DNA from: an uncultured Collinsella sp.
GTDB lineage: Bacteria; Actinomycetota; Coriobacteriia; Coriobacteriales; Coriobacteriaceae
NCBI GenBank assembly: GCA_900767675.1
Contig: CAAFZX010000044.1
Coordinates: 154,639 to 218,638 of the forward strand
Reading direction: 5' to 3'
Length of the DNA: 64,000 bases
Below, piece after piece: positions 7,128 through 15,997 of this stretch. The notes under the pieces are model-generated. The model was not told the DNA's origin, did no database searches, and saw only the letters and a list, made by a program, of their open reading frames with translations. Positions within the stretch are counted from its first letter, which is position 1. Each line of letters opens with the position of its first letter. The translations under genes and the position numbers were made by a program.

Positions 7128-9572
7128 TTATGTGTGGTCGCGCCAGCTGAGGACGCGCTGCTTCATACCATCGATGTCGAGCACGCCTTCGGCAAAGCCC
7201 TTGCGTACGAGCTCTTCGGGAACGTACTCGTCGTAGCGATCAAAATAAGGCACCTCACCGGGATAGACGAGCTCGATGGGGTCGAAGTCCTTCTCGGCCT
7301 CGGCGGCGAGCACCTCAAAGAACGTCTCCTCGTCGGCCTTCATCTTAAACTGCATAAAGTACGGGCGCGACGGATCGAGCCCTCGAAGGCCCAGCTCCGC
7401 GGCACATTTAATCTTGAGCATGCGCTCGAGCGCCAAAAAGGCGTAGCTGCCCAGCCAGGGGAAGAGCACCCAAGTGTCGCCGCCCAGGTTGATGAGCGGC
7501 TTGGTTCCCGCGCCCGAAATCTCGGCCGTATGACGAGCCTGCGCCAAGCGGGCCCGCGCGTTGCCCATAAGGTACGGATATGTCGCATGCTCGTTGAGCG
7601 CCTTGCGCATGCGCTCGAGTACGTGTGTATTGATGTCACCGGGGCAGTCGCCAAAGTAGGCCGGCACCCGGCCCTTGACCTGCGTGGCAAATACGGTGTG
7701 GCGCTTCCAGTCCACTTCCTCGACAATCCAGCAATGGCCGGCGATGGCAATGCGCTCACCGGGCGGGGGCGGATTGACGATCGTGCCCAGCTCGGACGAT
7801 TCGCTGCGAACGGTAAACTCCTCGTTTTCCTGGAACACAGCGTAGAACTTAAAGTTGTTGATGATGCGCTCGCCCGCGAGACCCACGATGAGCCCACCGC
7901 CCTCGGTGACCTGGATGTGGTCGATCTTGATGAGGTGGCGCAGCAGTATGCGATAGTCATCGGCCGAGACGCGGTGGAAATAGCTGAGCGTGAGCACACG
8001 CTGAGCAAGCTCGGCCGGTGTGAGCTCGCCGGTGCTGGCGAGCGTCGACATGGTCTGGTGATAGAGCAAACTGTAGGGGAGTCGATCGAGCTCGGGCGGC
8101 TCGACCCACTTTTCTTCGCGATAGAGTTGTACGAGCGCGATGCCCTGCAGGAGCTTCCAGGGTATCGTTTCGGGCATCATCGTGCGCGGTTCGGGCTCCT
8201 CCTCGCGCATGACAAACCACATCTCGGGCGGAAGATCGCGGCGGCCTGTGCGCCCCATGCGCTGCAAAAAGGAGCTGACGGTAAACGGTGCATCGATCTG
8301 GAACGCGCGCTCCAGGCGACCGATATCAATGCCGAGTTCCAGCGTGGAGGTGGTGACGGTTGTCTGTGCCTGTTCCTCGTCGCGCATGAGCTCCTCGGCG
8401 GTCTCGCGTAGCGATGCCGAGAGGTTGCCATGATGGATGAGGAAGCGGTCTGGCTCGTGCCGGTTTTCACAGTAGCTGCGCAACATGGAACACACGGCCT
8501 CTGCCTCCTCGCGCGAGTTGGCAAAGACCAGGCACTTGCGGCCGCGGGTATGTTCAAAGATGTAGCCCATGCCGGGGTCGGCGTTGTCGGGTGCGGTGTC
8601 GGTGGGGTTGAGCAGCGCCTGTTCGGTTGCCTGCGGGATGTCGACTTCGCCCTCGGGGGCCGAGGAAGTGCGACGGTCCTTGTGGGCAGCCTTGCCCCGT
8701 GCCTGCTCGCGACGTTGGCGCCGTTCCTCCTGTGTGAGTTGCCCGCTATGACGCATGTCTTGGGTGCTGACGGGCAGTGCCGCGGGTGGTGCCGCCTCAA
8801 TGCGCTCGCATGCGAGCACTTCGGCCTCTTGAGGACCCATGCTCTCGAATCCCCGCTGCTGCGCCTGGGGACCCGAGTTGTAGAAGTGCTCCATGGAGAT
8901 ACGCCACACGCGGCGCGGCTCCTCAAAGCGGGGGATGACGCAGTCGCGTCCCGTCCCCTGCGACAGGAAGGCACCCGTGCGTTCCGGGTCCCCGATGGTG
9001 GCCGAAAGGCCAATGCGGCGGGGCTGAACGCCCGCCATGCGCGAGAGGCGTTCGATAAGGCAGAGTGTCTGCCCGCCGCGGTCACCGCGCATGAGCGAGT
9101 GGACCTCGTCGATGACCACATAGCGCAGGTCGCAGAACATGCGCGGGATTGCCATGTGCTTGTGGATCAGGAGTGCCTCGAGTGATTCGGGCGTAATCTG
9201 TAGGATACCGCTCGGCTTTTTGATGAGCTTTGCCTTGTGCGACTGCGAGACATCTCCGTGCCAGTGCCAGACGGGGATATCGGCCTCTTCGCACAGATCG
9301 TTGAGGCGAACGAACTGGTCGTTGATGAGTGCTTTGAGGGGGCCAATGTAGAGGGCGCCCACGCTCGCGGGCGGGTTCTCCCAAAACTCGGTCAGGATGG
9401 GAAAGAAGGCCGCCTCAGTTTTGCCAGATGCCGTGGATGCCGTCAGGAGCACATTGTTTTGCGTGTTGAAGATGGCATCTGCCGCCGCAACTTGGATGGA
9501 GCGCAGGCTCTCCCAATCGTGGGAATAAATGAAATCCTGGATAAACGGGGCATAGCGGTCAAAAGCGTTCAC
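7128..9572 (-). CDS. Lhr-like DEAD/DEAH-box helicase (BrxHI-like)
   Basis: A large superfamily 2 helicase of about 814 residues. It shows the Walker A region LLTASTASGKTEAAF, motif Ib and TPESLEALL, the DEVH box in YVVIDEVHSLMRGD, motif III (GLSATIG), and motif VI QRMGRTGRRD with TLELGIDIG before it. An acidic/basic linker containing a stretch about QLTQEERRQRREQARGKAA separates the two RecA lobes, and the C-terminal third resembles the extended Lhr domains. A GTG at 9572 behind AGGAGG is my preferred start; an in-frame ATG at 9635 is an alternative. It is the last gene of a minus-strand group with a BrxD-like ATPase and a TerB protein; BrxHI in BREX type 2 is the closest described analogue. 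Confidence 0.8.
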   Translation of the reverse strand: MNAFDRYAPFIQDFIYSHDWESLRSIQVAAADAIFNTQNNVLLTASTASGKTEAAFFPILTEFWENPPASVGALYIGPLKALINDQFVRLNDLCEEADIPVWHWHGDVSQSHKAKLIKKPSGILQITPESLEALLIHKHMAIPRMFCDLRYVVIDEVHSLMRGDRGGQTLCLIERLSRMAGVQPRRIGLSATIGDPERTGAFLSQGTGRDCVIPRFEEPRRVWRISMEHFYNSGPQAQQRGFESMGPQEAEVLACERIEAAPPAALPVSTQDMRHSGQLTQEERRQRREQARGKAAHKDRRTSSAPEGEVDIPQATEQALLNPTDTAPDNADPGMGYIFEHTRGRKCLVFANSREEAEAVCSMLRSYCENRHEPDRFLIHHGNLSASLRETAEELMRDEEQAQTTVTTSTLELGIDIGRLERAFQIDAPFTVSSFLQRMGRTGRRDLPPEMWFVMREEEPEPRTMMPETIPWKLLQGIALVQLYREEKWVEPPELDRLPYSLLYHQTMSTLASTGELTPAELAQRVLTLSYFHRVSADDYRILLRHLIKIDHIQVTEGGGLIVGLAGERIINNFKFYAVFQENEEFTVRSESSELGTIVNPPPPGERIAIAGHCWIVEEVDWKRHTVFATQVKGRVPAYFGDCPGDINTHVLERMRKALNEHATYPYLMGNARARLAQARHTAEISGAGTKPLINLGGDTWVLFPWLGSYAFLALERMLKIKCAAELGLRGLDPSRPYFMQFKMKADEETFFEVLAAEAEKDFDPIELVYPGEVPYFDRYDEYVPEELVRKGFAEGVLDIDGMKQRVLSWRDHT

Positions 9573-9654
9573 GGGACCTCCTCTCATCAACGGGCTGATC
9601 AACGCAACGGGCAACGGCTCGATATCTTGCAACATCGGCGTTTTCCCAGATAAA

Positions 9655-9690
9655 ACCTGCCAAAATAAACCTGTCCCTTTTTGGCAGGTT
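9655..9690 (-). terminator. Inverted repeat between ATPase and helicase genes
   Basis: AACCTGCCAAAA and its complement TTTTGGCAGGTT flank a 12-13 base loop. On the minus strand the hairpin is followed by TTAT, so it could act as an attenuator that lowers helicase expression relative to the upstream genes, or as an mRNA stability element. Confidence 0.5.
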
Positions 9691-10993
9691 AGATGGTGAA
9701 CTCGGCGAAGTTGCGGTCGCCGCCTGCGGCGCCGGTGTCGTCTGTTGCGGCTGCCAGCGCCAGCGCGTCGCCACCGACGCTTTGCAGTAACTCGGCCACG
9801 TTAGCATCTGGGTTTTGACACAGGATATCGAGCAGTTCGATAAAGTCGCGGATGACCTCGCGGGGCGTCAGATGCGTGTCGGCCCCCACGCGGCCAAACT
9901 CAATCTTGAGGAAGTCCACCAAGTCGTTCTCGGTAAGCGTGGGCGTCCAGCCAAAGTAGCCGGCGTGAATTTGCATGAGCTTTTCGATGAGCACCAGCAG
10001 CTCCTCGTAGGTGAGCGGCTGCAGGCGGATGATGGGCGCGAGCATGTCTTTGAGATCGTCGCGCGCAAAACGGCCCTGAGCGAGACGGCTCCGAAGGGCC
10101 TCGTAGGAAAAGACGCCGCGGCGGCGGTCCTCGATAGAGGTCGGCGTGCCGCCCATGATCACGCCCAGGTACTGCGCTTTGCCCTGGAGCGTGTCGTTGT
10201 ACATGGTCAGGATCTTCTCGTAGTTATATTGGCGCGTGATCGCGTTGGGAATCTTGTACAGATTCACGAGCTCGTCGATGAGCACCAGCATGCCCTTGTA
10301 GCCGCTGCAGACCAAAAAGCGCGCAATGAGCTTAACGTAGTCGTACCAGTCGTCGTCGCTGATGATGGTCGAGGAGCCTAGTTCGGCGCGCGCCTCGCTC
10401 TTGGTGCGGTACTCGCCGCGAATCCATTTGGTCACGCGGCTCATGGCGTCTTCGTCACCCTCCGAGACGGCCGTGCGATAACGGCGGAGCATGCGGACAA
10501 AGTCAAAGCCGTGGACCATCTCCTCGAGCGGGGCCAGTTGGGCATTAACGGCAGACTCATCGGCGTCGGCACACGAGGCGACCCAGCGATCCAGGATAAG
10601 GTTGAGCGCGCCGCCCTCGGGGCGCGTCTTGGTCGATATGTTGCGGATGAGCTCGCGATAGGTGGCAAGGCCCTGGCCCTGGCCGCCCTGTAGACGGCGT
10701 TCGGGGGAAAGGTCGGCATCGGCGACCACAAAGCCCTCGCCCATGGCATGTGTTCGGATGGTCTGGAGCAAAAAGCTCTTGCCGGCGCCGTAGCGACCGA
10801 CTAGAAAACGGAAGCTTGCGCCGCCATCGGCGATGAGGCTCAGATCGGTGAGCAGAGCACGGATCTCGATCTCTCGCCCCACGGTGATATAGGGAAGGCC
10901 AATGCGCGGGACAACGCCGCCCTTGAGCGAGTTGAGAATGACGGCGGCGACGCGCTTGGGCACACGGGGTGCTGCGGATGCGGTATCACTCAT
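9689..10993 (-). CDS. BrxD-like P-loop ATP-binding protein (DUF2791 family)
   Basis: A 434-residue AAA-like ATPase with Walker A FLVGRYGAGKSFLLQ (residues 63-77) and Walker B MLVLIDELVNLY (235-246). The overall arrangement, including LKGGVVPRIGLPYITVGRE at the N-terminus and the MGGTPTSIEDRRRGVFSYEAL segment, fits the DUF2791 (BrxC/BrxD) family found in BREX type 2 loci. It overlaps the upstream TerB gene by eight bases, which argues for coupled expression, and is followed by a Lhr-like helicase. No PglX methylase or PglZ phosphatase is in the window, so this is not a complete BREX locus. The ATPase may load the helicase on DNA; that is inference. Confidence 0.8.
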   Translation of the reverse strand: MSDTASAAPRVPKRVAAVILNSLKGGVVPRIGLPYITVGREIEIRALLTDLSLIADGGASFRFLVGRYGAGKSFLLQTIRTHAMGEGFVVADADLSPERRLQGGQGQGLATYRELIRNISTKTRPEGGALNLILDRWVASCADADESAVNAQLAPLEEMVHGFDFVRMLRRYRTAVSEGDEDAMSRVTKWIRGEYRTKSEARAELGSSTIISDDDWYDYVKLIARFLVCSGYKGMLVLIDELVNLYKIPNAITRQYNYEKILTMYNDTLQGKAQYLGVIMGGTPTSIEDRRRGVFSYEALRSRLAQGRFARDDLKDMLAPIIRLQPLTYEELLVLIEKLMQIHAGYFGWTPTLTENDLVDFLKIEFGRVGADTHLTPREVIRDFIELLDILCQNPDANVAELLQSVGGDALALAAATDDTGAAGGDRNFAEFTI

Positions 10994-12731
10994 GGTCTAA
11001 GTATCCTCTCACGTCTGCTTCGTAGTCCTCGATAATTTGCGGTCCTGCTGGGCCAAATTCAATAATGGTGTCGCCCACCAGGTCAAAGAGCGCTTCGTTG
11101 ATGCTATCGACGAGCATGTCCTCACTCTTGCCCGACTGTGCCACCGCCGATGCCGTCTGCGCTGCGTTTTGCTCGAGTAGTGCTCGAAGATAGGCGTCTG
11201 CGGCGGGGTCGAGTGCGGACGCGGTGTCGGCGGGCGTGGGCGCCGATACGAGGAGCGGGGCTACGACGCCAAACTGCTCGGTGGAGATGGTCGGCTCGCT
11301 AGCCTCGTCCTGCTGCATGGTCGTCGCGACTGGTTCGGCGATCGTGTCGGCCACGGGCTCGGCTTCCCGTCGTTCGGCAACTGCCACCTCGGCATCCGCA
11401 AGCGTGCCGTCCTCGCGTTCCTCGTCGATCAAAAGCGCCTCGCGCGTTTGTGCGGCGGCGCTCCGAATGTGCCCCAGCTGGCTCAGGTCGATATCGATCT
11501 TGACGGGCTGATGTGCGGCATCCCATGAAAGCCATGCCACGATCTCGTCATCGATAATTTTAGCCAGATATTTGGGGACCTTCTCTTCCTTAAGGGGATG
11601 GTCGGGGTCCAGTGCCAAGCGCAGACGCTGATCACAAGCGCGCATCATCTCACCGAGCTTGCTGCTCTTTTGCCTACTACCATGGATACGCATGCATTCC
11701 CAAAAGCCATTTTGGCAGCGGTAGATGTGAATGGGGTCCAGACGATATTCGCAGTCTTCGTGGCGCTCGGGCGCAAAGAACACGGCCGAGGCAAACATGG
11801 TGTAGGACATGGCCGTCTCCTCCCCAAACAAGCTCGCTACGATGCCGGTCTTTCGGTGCGTGTCATAGTAGCGCGCCATACGGACATACACGGCGCATGC
11901 CACGTGGCGCAGGTCGCGATGGTGGCTGCGGTCGAGTCGCGAGTTATTCAGGTTGTACGTCGAGAGTGCGTCGATGGCAGCCATGAGCCGCTCCTCATGC
12001 GCCTCATCGGGCGGAAGGGGGAGCGTGGGCTCGGATTTCTTGCGACGCGCAGGCGCCAGGTCCGACGGTGCCGGCGCGGGTACAAGGTCTCGTGCCGCGC
12101 GCCGCAGCTCGATAAGGGCGTTATCGAACATGACGGTTTTAGAGTCACGAAGCAGCTTGGGGTCGAGCCCGTGGAACACGGCGTAGTCCTGCAGCCACAC
12201 GCGTGCGAACCGGTCGATGCCGGGTTCAAAGGCGCGATAGGCATCCCAAAATGCCCTGATCTTGTCATAGCCGTCACGCGGATTGTCGACGCCAATGCCG
12301 CAGATCAATTCGTAGAGATACAGAAAAGCAAACGAGGTCGATGTCTCCTCGATATTGCCGCGGCGCACTCGGGCACGCCAGGTAAAGTAGCCGCGCAGCT
12401 GTCGATCGCTCATGGCGTTGTAGGTGGGAAAGTACGACTTAAAGGTGCCGTTGTAGGGGCAATCGTCCTCGAAGTCGGCCATCAGCAGACCTTGGCGGTA
12501 AAAGAGCTCAGCCTCCGATAGCCAACGCCCCGCGCCGCCTTTGGGATCATCTTGCCAGCGTGATATCTCGCGCATCTTGCGGTACTGGTCGGGGAGGAAG
12601 TTCTGCATCTGTCGACCGGTCTTGAGAATCGGCTCGTCAGCATAGATTTCGTTTGAGAAGCGGGCGGACTGATGGGTCCGGGCCTCGGCCATAATGCGCT
12701 CGATGAGCATCTTGACGTCCTGGTCGGCCAC
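10986..12731 (-). CDS. TerB_N / TerB_C domain protein
   Basis: A 581-residue protein with an N-terminal TerB_N domain (about 40-190; conserved FYRQGLLMADFEDD, then YFPTYNAMSDRQLRGYFTWR) and a C-terminal TerB_C segment ending in FDLVGDTIIEFGPAGPQIIE. The Ala/Glu-rich stretch between them (about 430-520) is probably disordered. GTG at 12731 follows GGAGAGG. These domains flank TerB in tellurite/stress-response proteins described bioinformatically as linked to DNA processing, often beside helicases and DUF2791 ATPases, which is exactly the order here (TerB, ATPase, helicase). It is the first gene of the operon and may be the regulatory or scaffold subunit. No metal-binding TerB core is obvious. 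Confidence 0.75.
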   Translation of the reverse strand: MADQDVKMLIERIMAEARTHQSARFSNEIYADEPILKTGRQMQNFLPDQYRKMREISRWQDDPKGGAGRWLSEAELFYRQGLLMADFEDDCPYNGTFKSYFPTYNAMSDRQLRGYFTWRARVRRGNIEETSTSFAFLYLYELICGIGVDNPRDGYDKIRAFWDAYRAFEPGIDRFARVWLQDYAVFHGLDPKLLRDSKTVMFDNALIELRRAARDLVPAPAPSDLAPARRKKSEPTLPLPPDEAHEERLMAAIDALSTYNLNNSRLDRSHHRDLRHVACAVYVRMARYYDTHRKTGIVASLFGEETAMSYTMFASAVFFAPERHEDCEYRLDPIHIYRCQNGFWECMRIHGSRQKSSKLGEMMRACDQRLRLALDPDHPLKEEKVPKYLAKIIDDEIVAWLSWDAAHQPVKIDIDLSQLGHIRSAAAQTREALLIDEEREDGTLADAEVAVAERREAEPVADTIAEPVATTMQQDEASEPTISTEQFGVVAPLLVSAPTPADTASALDPAADAYLRALLEQNAAQTASAVAQSGKSEDMLVDSINEALFDLVGDTIIEFGPAGPQIIEDYEADVRGYLDHE

Positions 12732-12820
12732 CGCCCTCTCCTCTCCCTATATGGTGTCGGTGACCTCATATCATAGCACAGCATCAAACAGATGTTCGAG
12801 ATACCGCTGTGTAGATAGAT

Positions 12821-13537
12821 TTAGACCAGGAGGGCGTAGATGACCGCCACGACGACGGAAGGGAGCATGTTGGCCGTGCGGAAGGTCTGAGGTCGAATAA
12901 GGTTAACGCCAACACAGAAGATGAGCATGGAGCCCACAAGCGAAAGGCTGTCGAGGGCTGCGGTGGTCATGATGGGGGAGAGTGCGCCGGCAAAAAGCGT
13001 GATCGTGCCCTGGAATACGGCAACGGGCAGGGCCGAGAAGATGCAGCCGCGGCCAAGCGAGGCCGTCATGGTGCAGACGATGATGCAGTCCAGCGCGCCC
13101 TTCAGGGCAAGCGTGGACCAGTCGCCGAGCAGACCGTCCTGAATCGATCCTACGATGGCCATGGCGCCGATGCACACGGTGAGCGATGCCGAGACAAAGG
13201 CGTTGGTGAACTCGTTGTCGCCTTCACTGCCGGTTTTGCGCTTGAGCCATTCGCCGAGGTTCTCGATGGCGGCCTCCAGGTTGATGGCCTCGCCGATGAG
13301 CGAACCGAGGGCAAATGAGACGATAAGCATGGTGGTGCCGGTGGTCGCCAATGCCTCTCCATCGATGACGAGCATCTTTTGCACGGTGCCGCCCAGGCCG
13401 ATAAACAGAACGCACAACCCCGACGCCTTCATGAGCGTATCTTGGATGCGGGGCGTAATGAAGCGCCCACCCATGAGACCCAACAGACCGCCCGCGATCA
13501 AAAGCGCGACATTGATGATCGTTCCTAAACCCGGCAT
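12821..13537 (-). CDS. DUF554 family integral membrane protein
   Basis: A protein of about 238 residues with at least seven hydrophobic segments, starting at an ATG preceded by AGGAGG. Family features are GTIINVALLIAGGLLGLMGG at the N-terminus, the internal SFALGSLIGEAINLE, a charged cytoplasmic loop WLKRKTGSEGDNEF, and SASLTVCIGAMAIVGSIQDG. DUF554 proteins are putative transporters of unknown substrate. It is monocistronic: a clear gap separates it from the TerB operon start and from the secreted-protein cluster upstream. Confidence 0.85.
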   Translation of the reverse strand: MPGLGTIINVALLIAGGLLGLMGGRFITPRIQDTLMKASGLCVLFIGLGGTVQKMLVIDGEALATTGTTMLIVSFALGSLIGEAINLEAAIENLGEWLKRKTGSEGDNEFTNAFVSASLTVCIGAMAIVGSIQDGLLGDWSTLALKGALDCIIVCTMTASLGRGCIFSALPVAVFQGTITLFAGALSPIMTTAALDSLSLVGSMLIFCVGVNLIRPQTFRTANMLPSVVVAVIYALLV

Positions 13538-13626
13538 GAACCCTCCTGTAATTGATGCCAACGCGGCAATCGTAGCAGAACGGGGAGGGGAGCGCTCAGC
13601 ATCTGAGCCAAGCGGCGGTTAGTGGT

Positions 13627-15027
13627 TTACAGGACGGGACTAAAGTCGAAGCGCAGCGTCATGAGGTGCTGCGGGGATTCGATGGCTGCGGCAATGATGT
13701 CGGCATCTCGTGCACGATCGAACCCTTCAAGTTCCATTTGATAGGGGAAGTCTTCTTGGATACCGATGCGACGGGGAACCAAAAGCTTGGTTCCGTCGAA
13801 TTCTTCGGTTCGCGTTCCGTCTGTTGCAACGGAATAAAGGTGTAACTTGGCGGTCGTTGCGGCATCAAGTGCCGAGATAGCTTGGATATCGTTCGATGCA
13901 CTCCTTGCTCCCACTGCTGTAAGTGCCGTAGGCGCGACGACTTCACCCGAAGGCAAAAAGACGAGCTCGACGGTATTGGGGAATGTGATGAGGATGGTTT
14001 TACGGCGGGGCGCATCGGCAGCGACTGGCTCAATGTTTGCGGCATCGACGGTTTCCGTGTGGTCGAGCGCGACCATCATGCAACAGTTGCCTTCGTCGAC
14101 ATCTGGGGGAGCGGCAAAGTCCAGGCCGTCTTTCGGTTGGGGATCGCCTAATTCGGTGGCGGTGCCGTCTGGCTTCTCGAGAGGAGCCACAGCGTTGTCT
14201 TCTGATGATGCATCGTCTGCATCGTCAACATGTGCCGGTGCGTCTGCGACCTCGTCTTTGGGAGATTTGTCATTATCGCTAGATATAGGAGCAGCAATCC
14301 CGACGGACCCCACTCCGTGCCATGTCATTTGGAGCAGCGCCGGATCGGCGAGAATGCGCTGCGCACCTTGCGCCTGGGTATCGATATTGATGGGGGCGGG
14401 TTCTGATCCGCGCGTGAGGATGAGCGAGCCCTTCTGTCTATTGCTTTGAGTCTCTTGATCGTCCGCGTCGCCAGCGTGGAACAGCAAAGGGGCGTCCCCC
14501 GTTGCGACGGCTTCGGTGCCCGCCTTGGTCAGTCGCAGCGATGCCGTAAAGGAGATGATGGGCTGCGCGCCATCGACATTCGAGGGAACGCAGCCCAGGC
14601 ATACACCCCCTCCTTCTTCTTCATAGGCCGCGCTGTCGAAGACGACCTTCGCCCCGTTCGCCGAGTCATCGACCGAGTCAATATCGATGCGCAGCTCTAA
14701 GTCGCATGGGTCGCCATCGGCGTCGACTGCGGCCGATTTCCATGTGCAGATGGCATAACCTGTCTGGGAGCCGTTCTCCTTGTCCGGTCGCTTGATATCC
14801 ACGACTATCGAGTCGTCCGTATTGCGGTGAAGGCATCCCGAGGTTCGGACCGTGGCATGTGCGAGCGAAAAACGTTGGCAGGCGACGATACCCGACGAAT
14901 TCGTCACGGGGTTCAGAGCTTGCGGTAAGGAGTTTGCCGTGGCGGGCGTCGCCCAAGCGGCGAGAGGCGTACCGCTCGCCAGTGCGCTGCAGAGCGCGGC
15001 AACGGACAAAAGGTTTTTGGGTGCCAT
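13627..15027 (-). CDS. Secreted protein of unknown function
   Basis: A 466-residue protein with a signal peptide (MAPKNLLSVAALCSALASG, cleavage probably after AWATPA near 29). The body contains ten cysteines including a VCLGCVPS pair near 145, a strongly acidic linker rich in Asp and Glu (about 250-330), and beta-rich segments near the C-terminus (KTILITFPNTVELVFLP). No sorting signal or C-terminal membrane helix is visible, so it is probably released or held by partners. It is the last gene of a minus-strand run of secreted and membrane proteins starting near 16800. I do not recognise the family. Confidence 0.75.
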   Translation of the reverse strand: MAPKNLLSVAALCSALASGTPLAAWATPATANSLPQALNPVTNSSGIVACQRFSLAHATVRTSGCLHRNTDDSIVVDIKRPDKENGSQTGYAICTWKSAAVDADGDPCDLELRIDIDSVDDSANGAKVVFDSAAYEEEGGGVCLGCVPSNVDGAQPIISFTASLRLTKAGTEAVATGDAPLLFHAGDADDQETQSNRQKGSLILTRGSEPAPINIDTQAQGAQRILADPALLQMTWHGVGSVGIAAPISSDNDKSPKDEVADAPAHVDDADDASSEDNAVAPLEKPDGTATELGDPQPKDGLDFAAPPDVDEGNCCMMVALDHTETVDAANIEPVAADAPRRKTILITFPNTVELVFLPSGEVVAPTALTAVGARSASNDIQAISALDAATTAKLHLYSVATDGTRTEEFDGTKLLVPRRIGIQEDFPYQMELEGFDRARDADIIAAAIESPQHLMTLRFDFSPVL

Positions 15028-15066
15028 GGTTCTCCTATCTATTCCGCGTACTCCGGTCGTGCTTGG

Positions 15067-15327
15067 CTATCGGTTGCGTTTGATGTGCAGGCCAAGGCAC
15101 GTCAGTCCTGCTCCCACCGTGGCGACGCCTGCCGCAATGAGTTGCCGGGTGTCGCTCGTCTGAGCGAGCGGCTCGTGACGGCTGCCGCGATTAAGGCCCG
15201 AAAGGTCGACGGTCACTTCTGTGGCCGCCTGCGTTTGCTCTTGTTGAGCAAAGGCCATGGCAGGTGCGGACGCCAAGATGCCGACGATGGCGGCCAGTGC
15301 AATCGCCTTAGGACGTGGCGTGCGCAC
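15067..15327 (-). CDS. Small cell-wall-anchored protein with LAQTSD sorting-like motif
   Basis: An 86-residue frame that I start at GTG 15327, inside the last codons of the upstream gene. It has a signal peptide (KAIALAAIVGILASAPAMAFA), a short extracellular part, then LAQTSD, a hydrophobic stretch (LIAAGVATVGAGLTCLGL) and a basic end KRNR. This is the layout of a sortase substrate; LAxT-type motifs are used by class E sortases of actinobacteria. The start is uncertain since no strong ribosome binding site is visible, and translational coupling to the gene ending at 15308 is likely. The function is unknown, possibly a small surface linker for the neighbouring secreted proteins. Confidence 0.6.
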   Translation of the reverse strand: MRTPRPKAIALAAIVGILASAPAMAFAQQEQTQAATEVTVDLSGLNRGSRHEPLAQTSDTRQLIAAGVATVGAGLTCLGLHIKRNR

Positions 15328-15910
15328 CGGGCTCGACCGTCCAAGTGATGCTTGCCACTTGATCTCCCGTACCGGTGGCGTGGTAGATGTCACGCGTGAC
15401 GCGGGCGACGTGGCCACTCACATTGAGCTTGATTTTGTCCGTTCCGTCGGCAATGCCCTGGTACTTCATGTCGAAGCTTGCGTCTTTGGAAAGATCGAGG
15501 CCCGTAGTCTGAGTCGCCGAGCTGGCATCCTTTTCTGCCTTATCGGGGCCAACCTTAAAATCGATGGAGTTCTGGGCCGAGCCCGTCTTTGCGTCTGCAA
15601 CGATTGTCCAGTCGTTCTTGGCCGTGACCTTCATGTTGGTGACGTGGATGCCATATGCCGAGAGGTTGTCGATGGTAATCGTTTTGTCGGAGGGTCCTAC
15701 AAGCGTTCCGTCGGCTTTGGCGGCAAAGGGGATGACCGTTGGCGCCTTAAACGAAACATTGCTAATGTCGGCCTTCACCGTCACATCGGTGGTTCCAACG
15801 CGCACCTCTGCCATGGCCGCCGTTGGCGCGGCGCCCATCGCAAGTGCGAGCGTAAGCCCTGCGCCCACGGCGAGTGCCCTGGCTCCGCTCAGGTTCCTGG
15901 GTGTGTTCAT
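15308..15910 (-). CDS. Secreted beta-rich protein of unknown function
   Basis: A 200-residue exported protein with a classical signal peptide (residues about 1-34, ending AAPTAAMAEV). The mature part is rich in Thr, Val, Lys and Asp with alternating beta-strand patterns (VTVKADISNVSF, TITIDNLSAYGIHVTNMKV, KIKLNVSGHVARV), suggesting an immunoglobulin-like or jelly-roll fold. No cysteines and no membrane anchor occur in the mature region. ATG at 15910 follows AAAGGATC. It sits between a membrane-anchored protein and a probable sortase substrate, consistent with a surface structure. WxL-like or pilin-like proteins are possible relatives, but no diagnostic motif is present. Confidence 0.75.
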   Translation of the reverse strand: MNTPRNLSGARALAVGAGLTLALAMGAAPTAAMAEVRVGTTDVTVKADISNVSFKAPTVIPFAAKADGTLVGPSDKTITIDNLSAYGIHVTNMKVTAKNDWTIVADAKTGSAQNSIDFKVGPDKAEKDASSATQTTGLDLSKDASFDMKYQGIADGTDKIKLNVSGHVARVTRDIYHATGTGDQVASITWTVEPGAHATS

Positions 15911-15997
15911 AATCGATCCTTTCTGCTCGTCACGGACTGTTTCCGTGATGGTTGGACGAATGGGGGCAGGGTGTTGCCCCTGCGAGCGCGTCTGCTA

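Noticed and set aside
7128..12731. A complete BREX type 2 locus
   Set aside because: Only BrxD-like and BrxHI-like genes are present; no PglW, PglX, PglY or PglZ, and the neighbours are unrelated housekeeping or surface genes.
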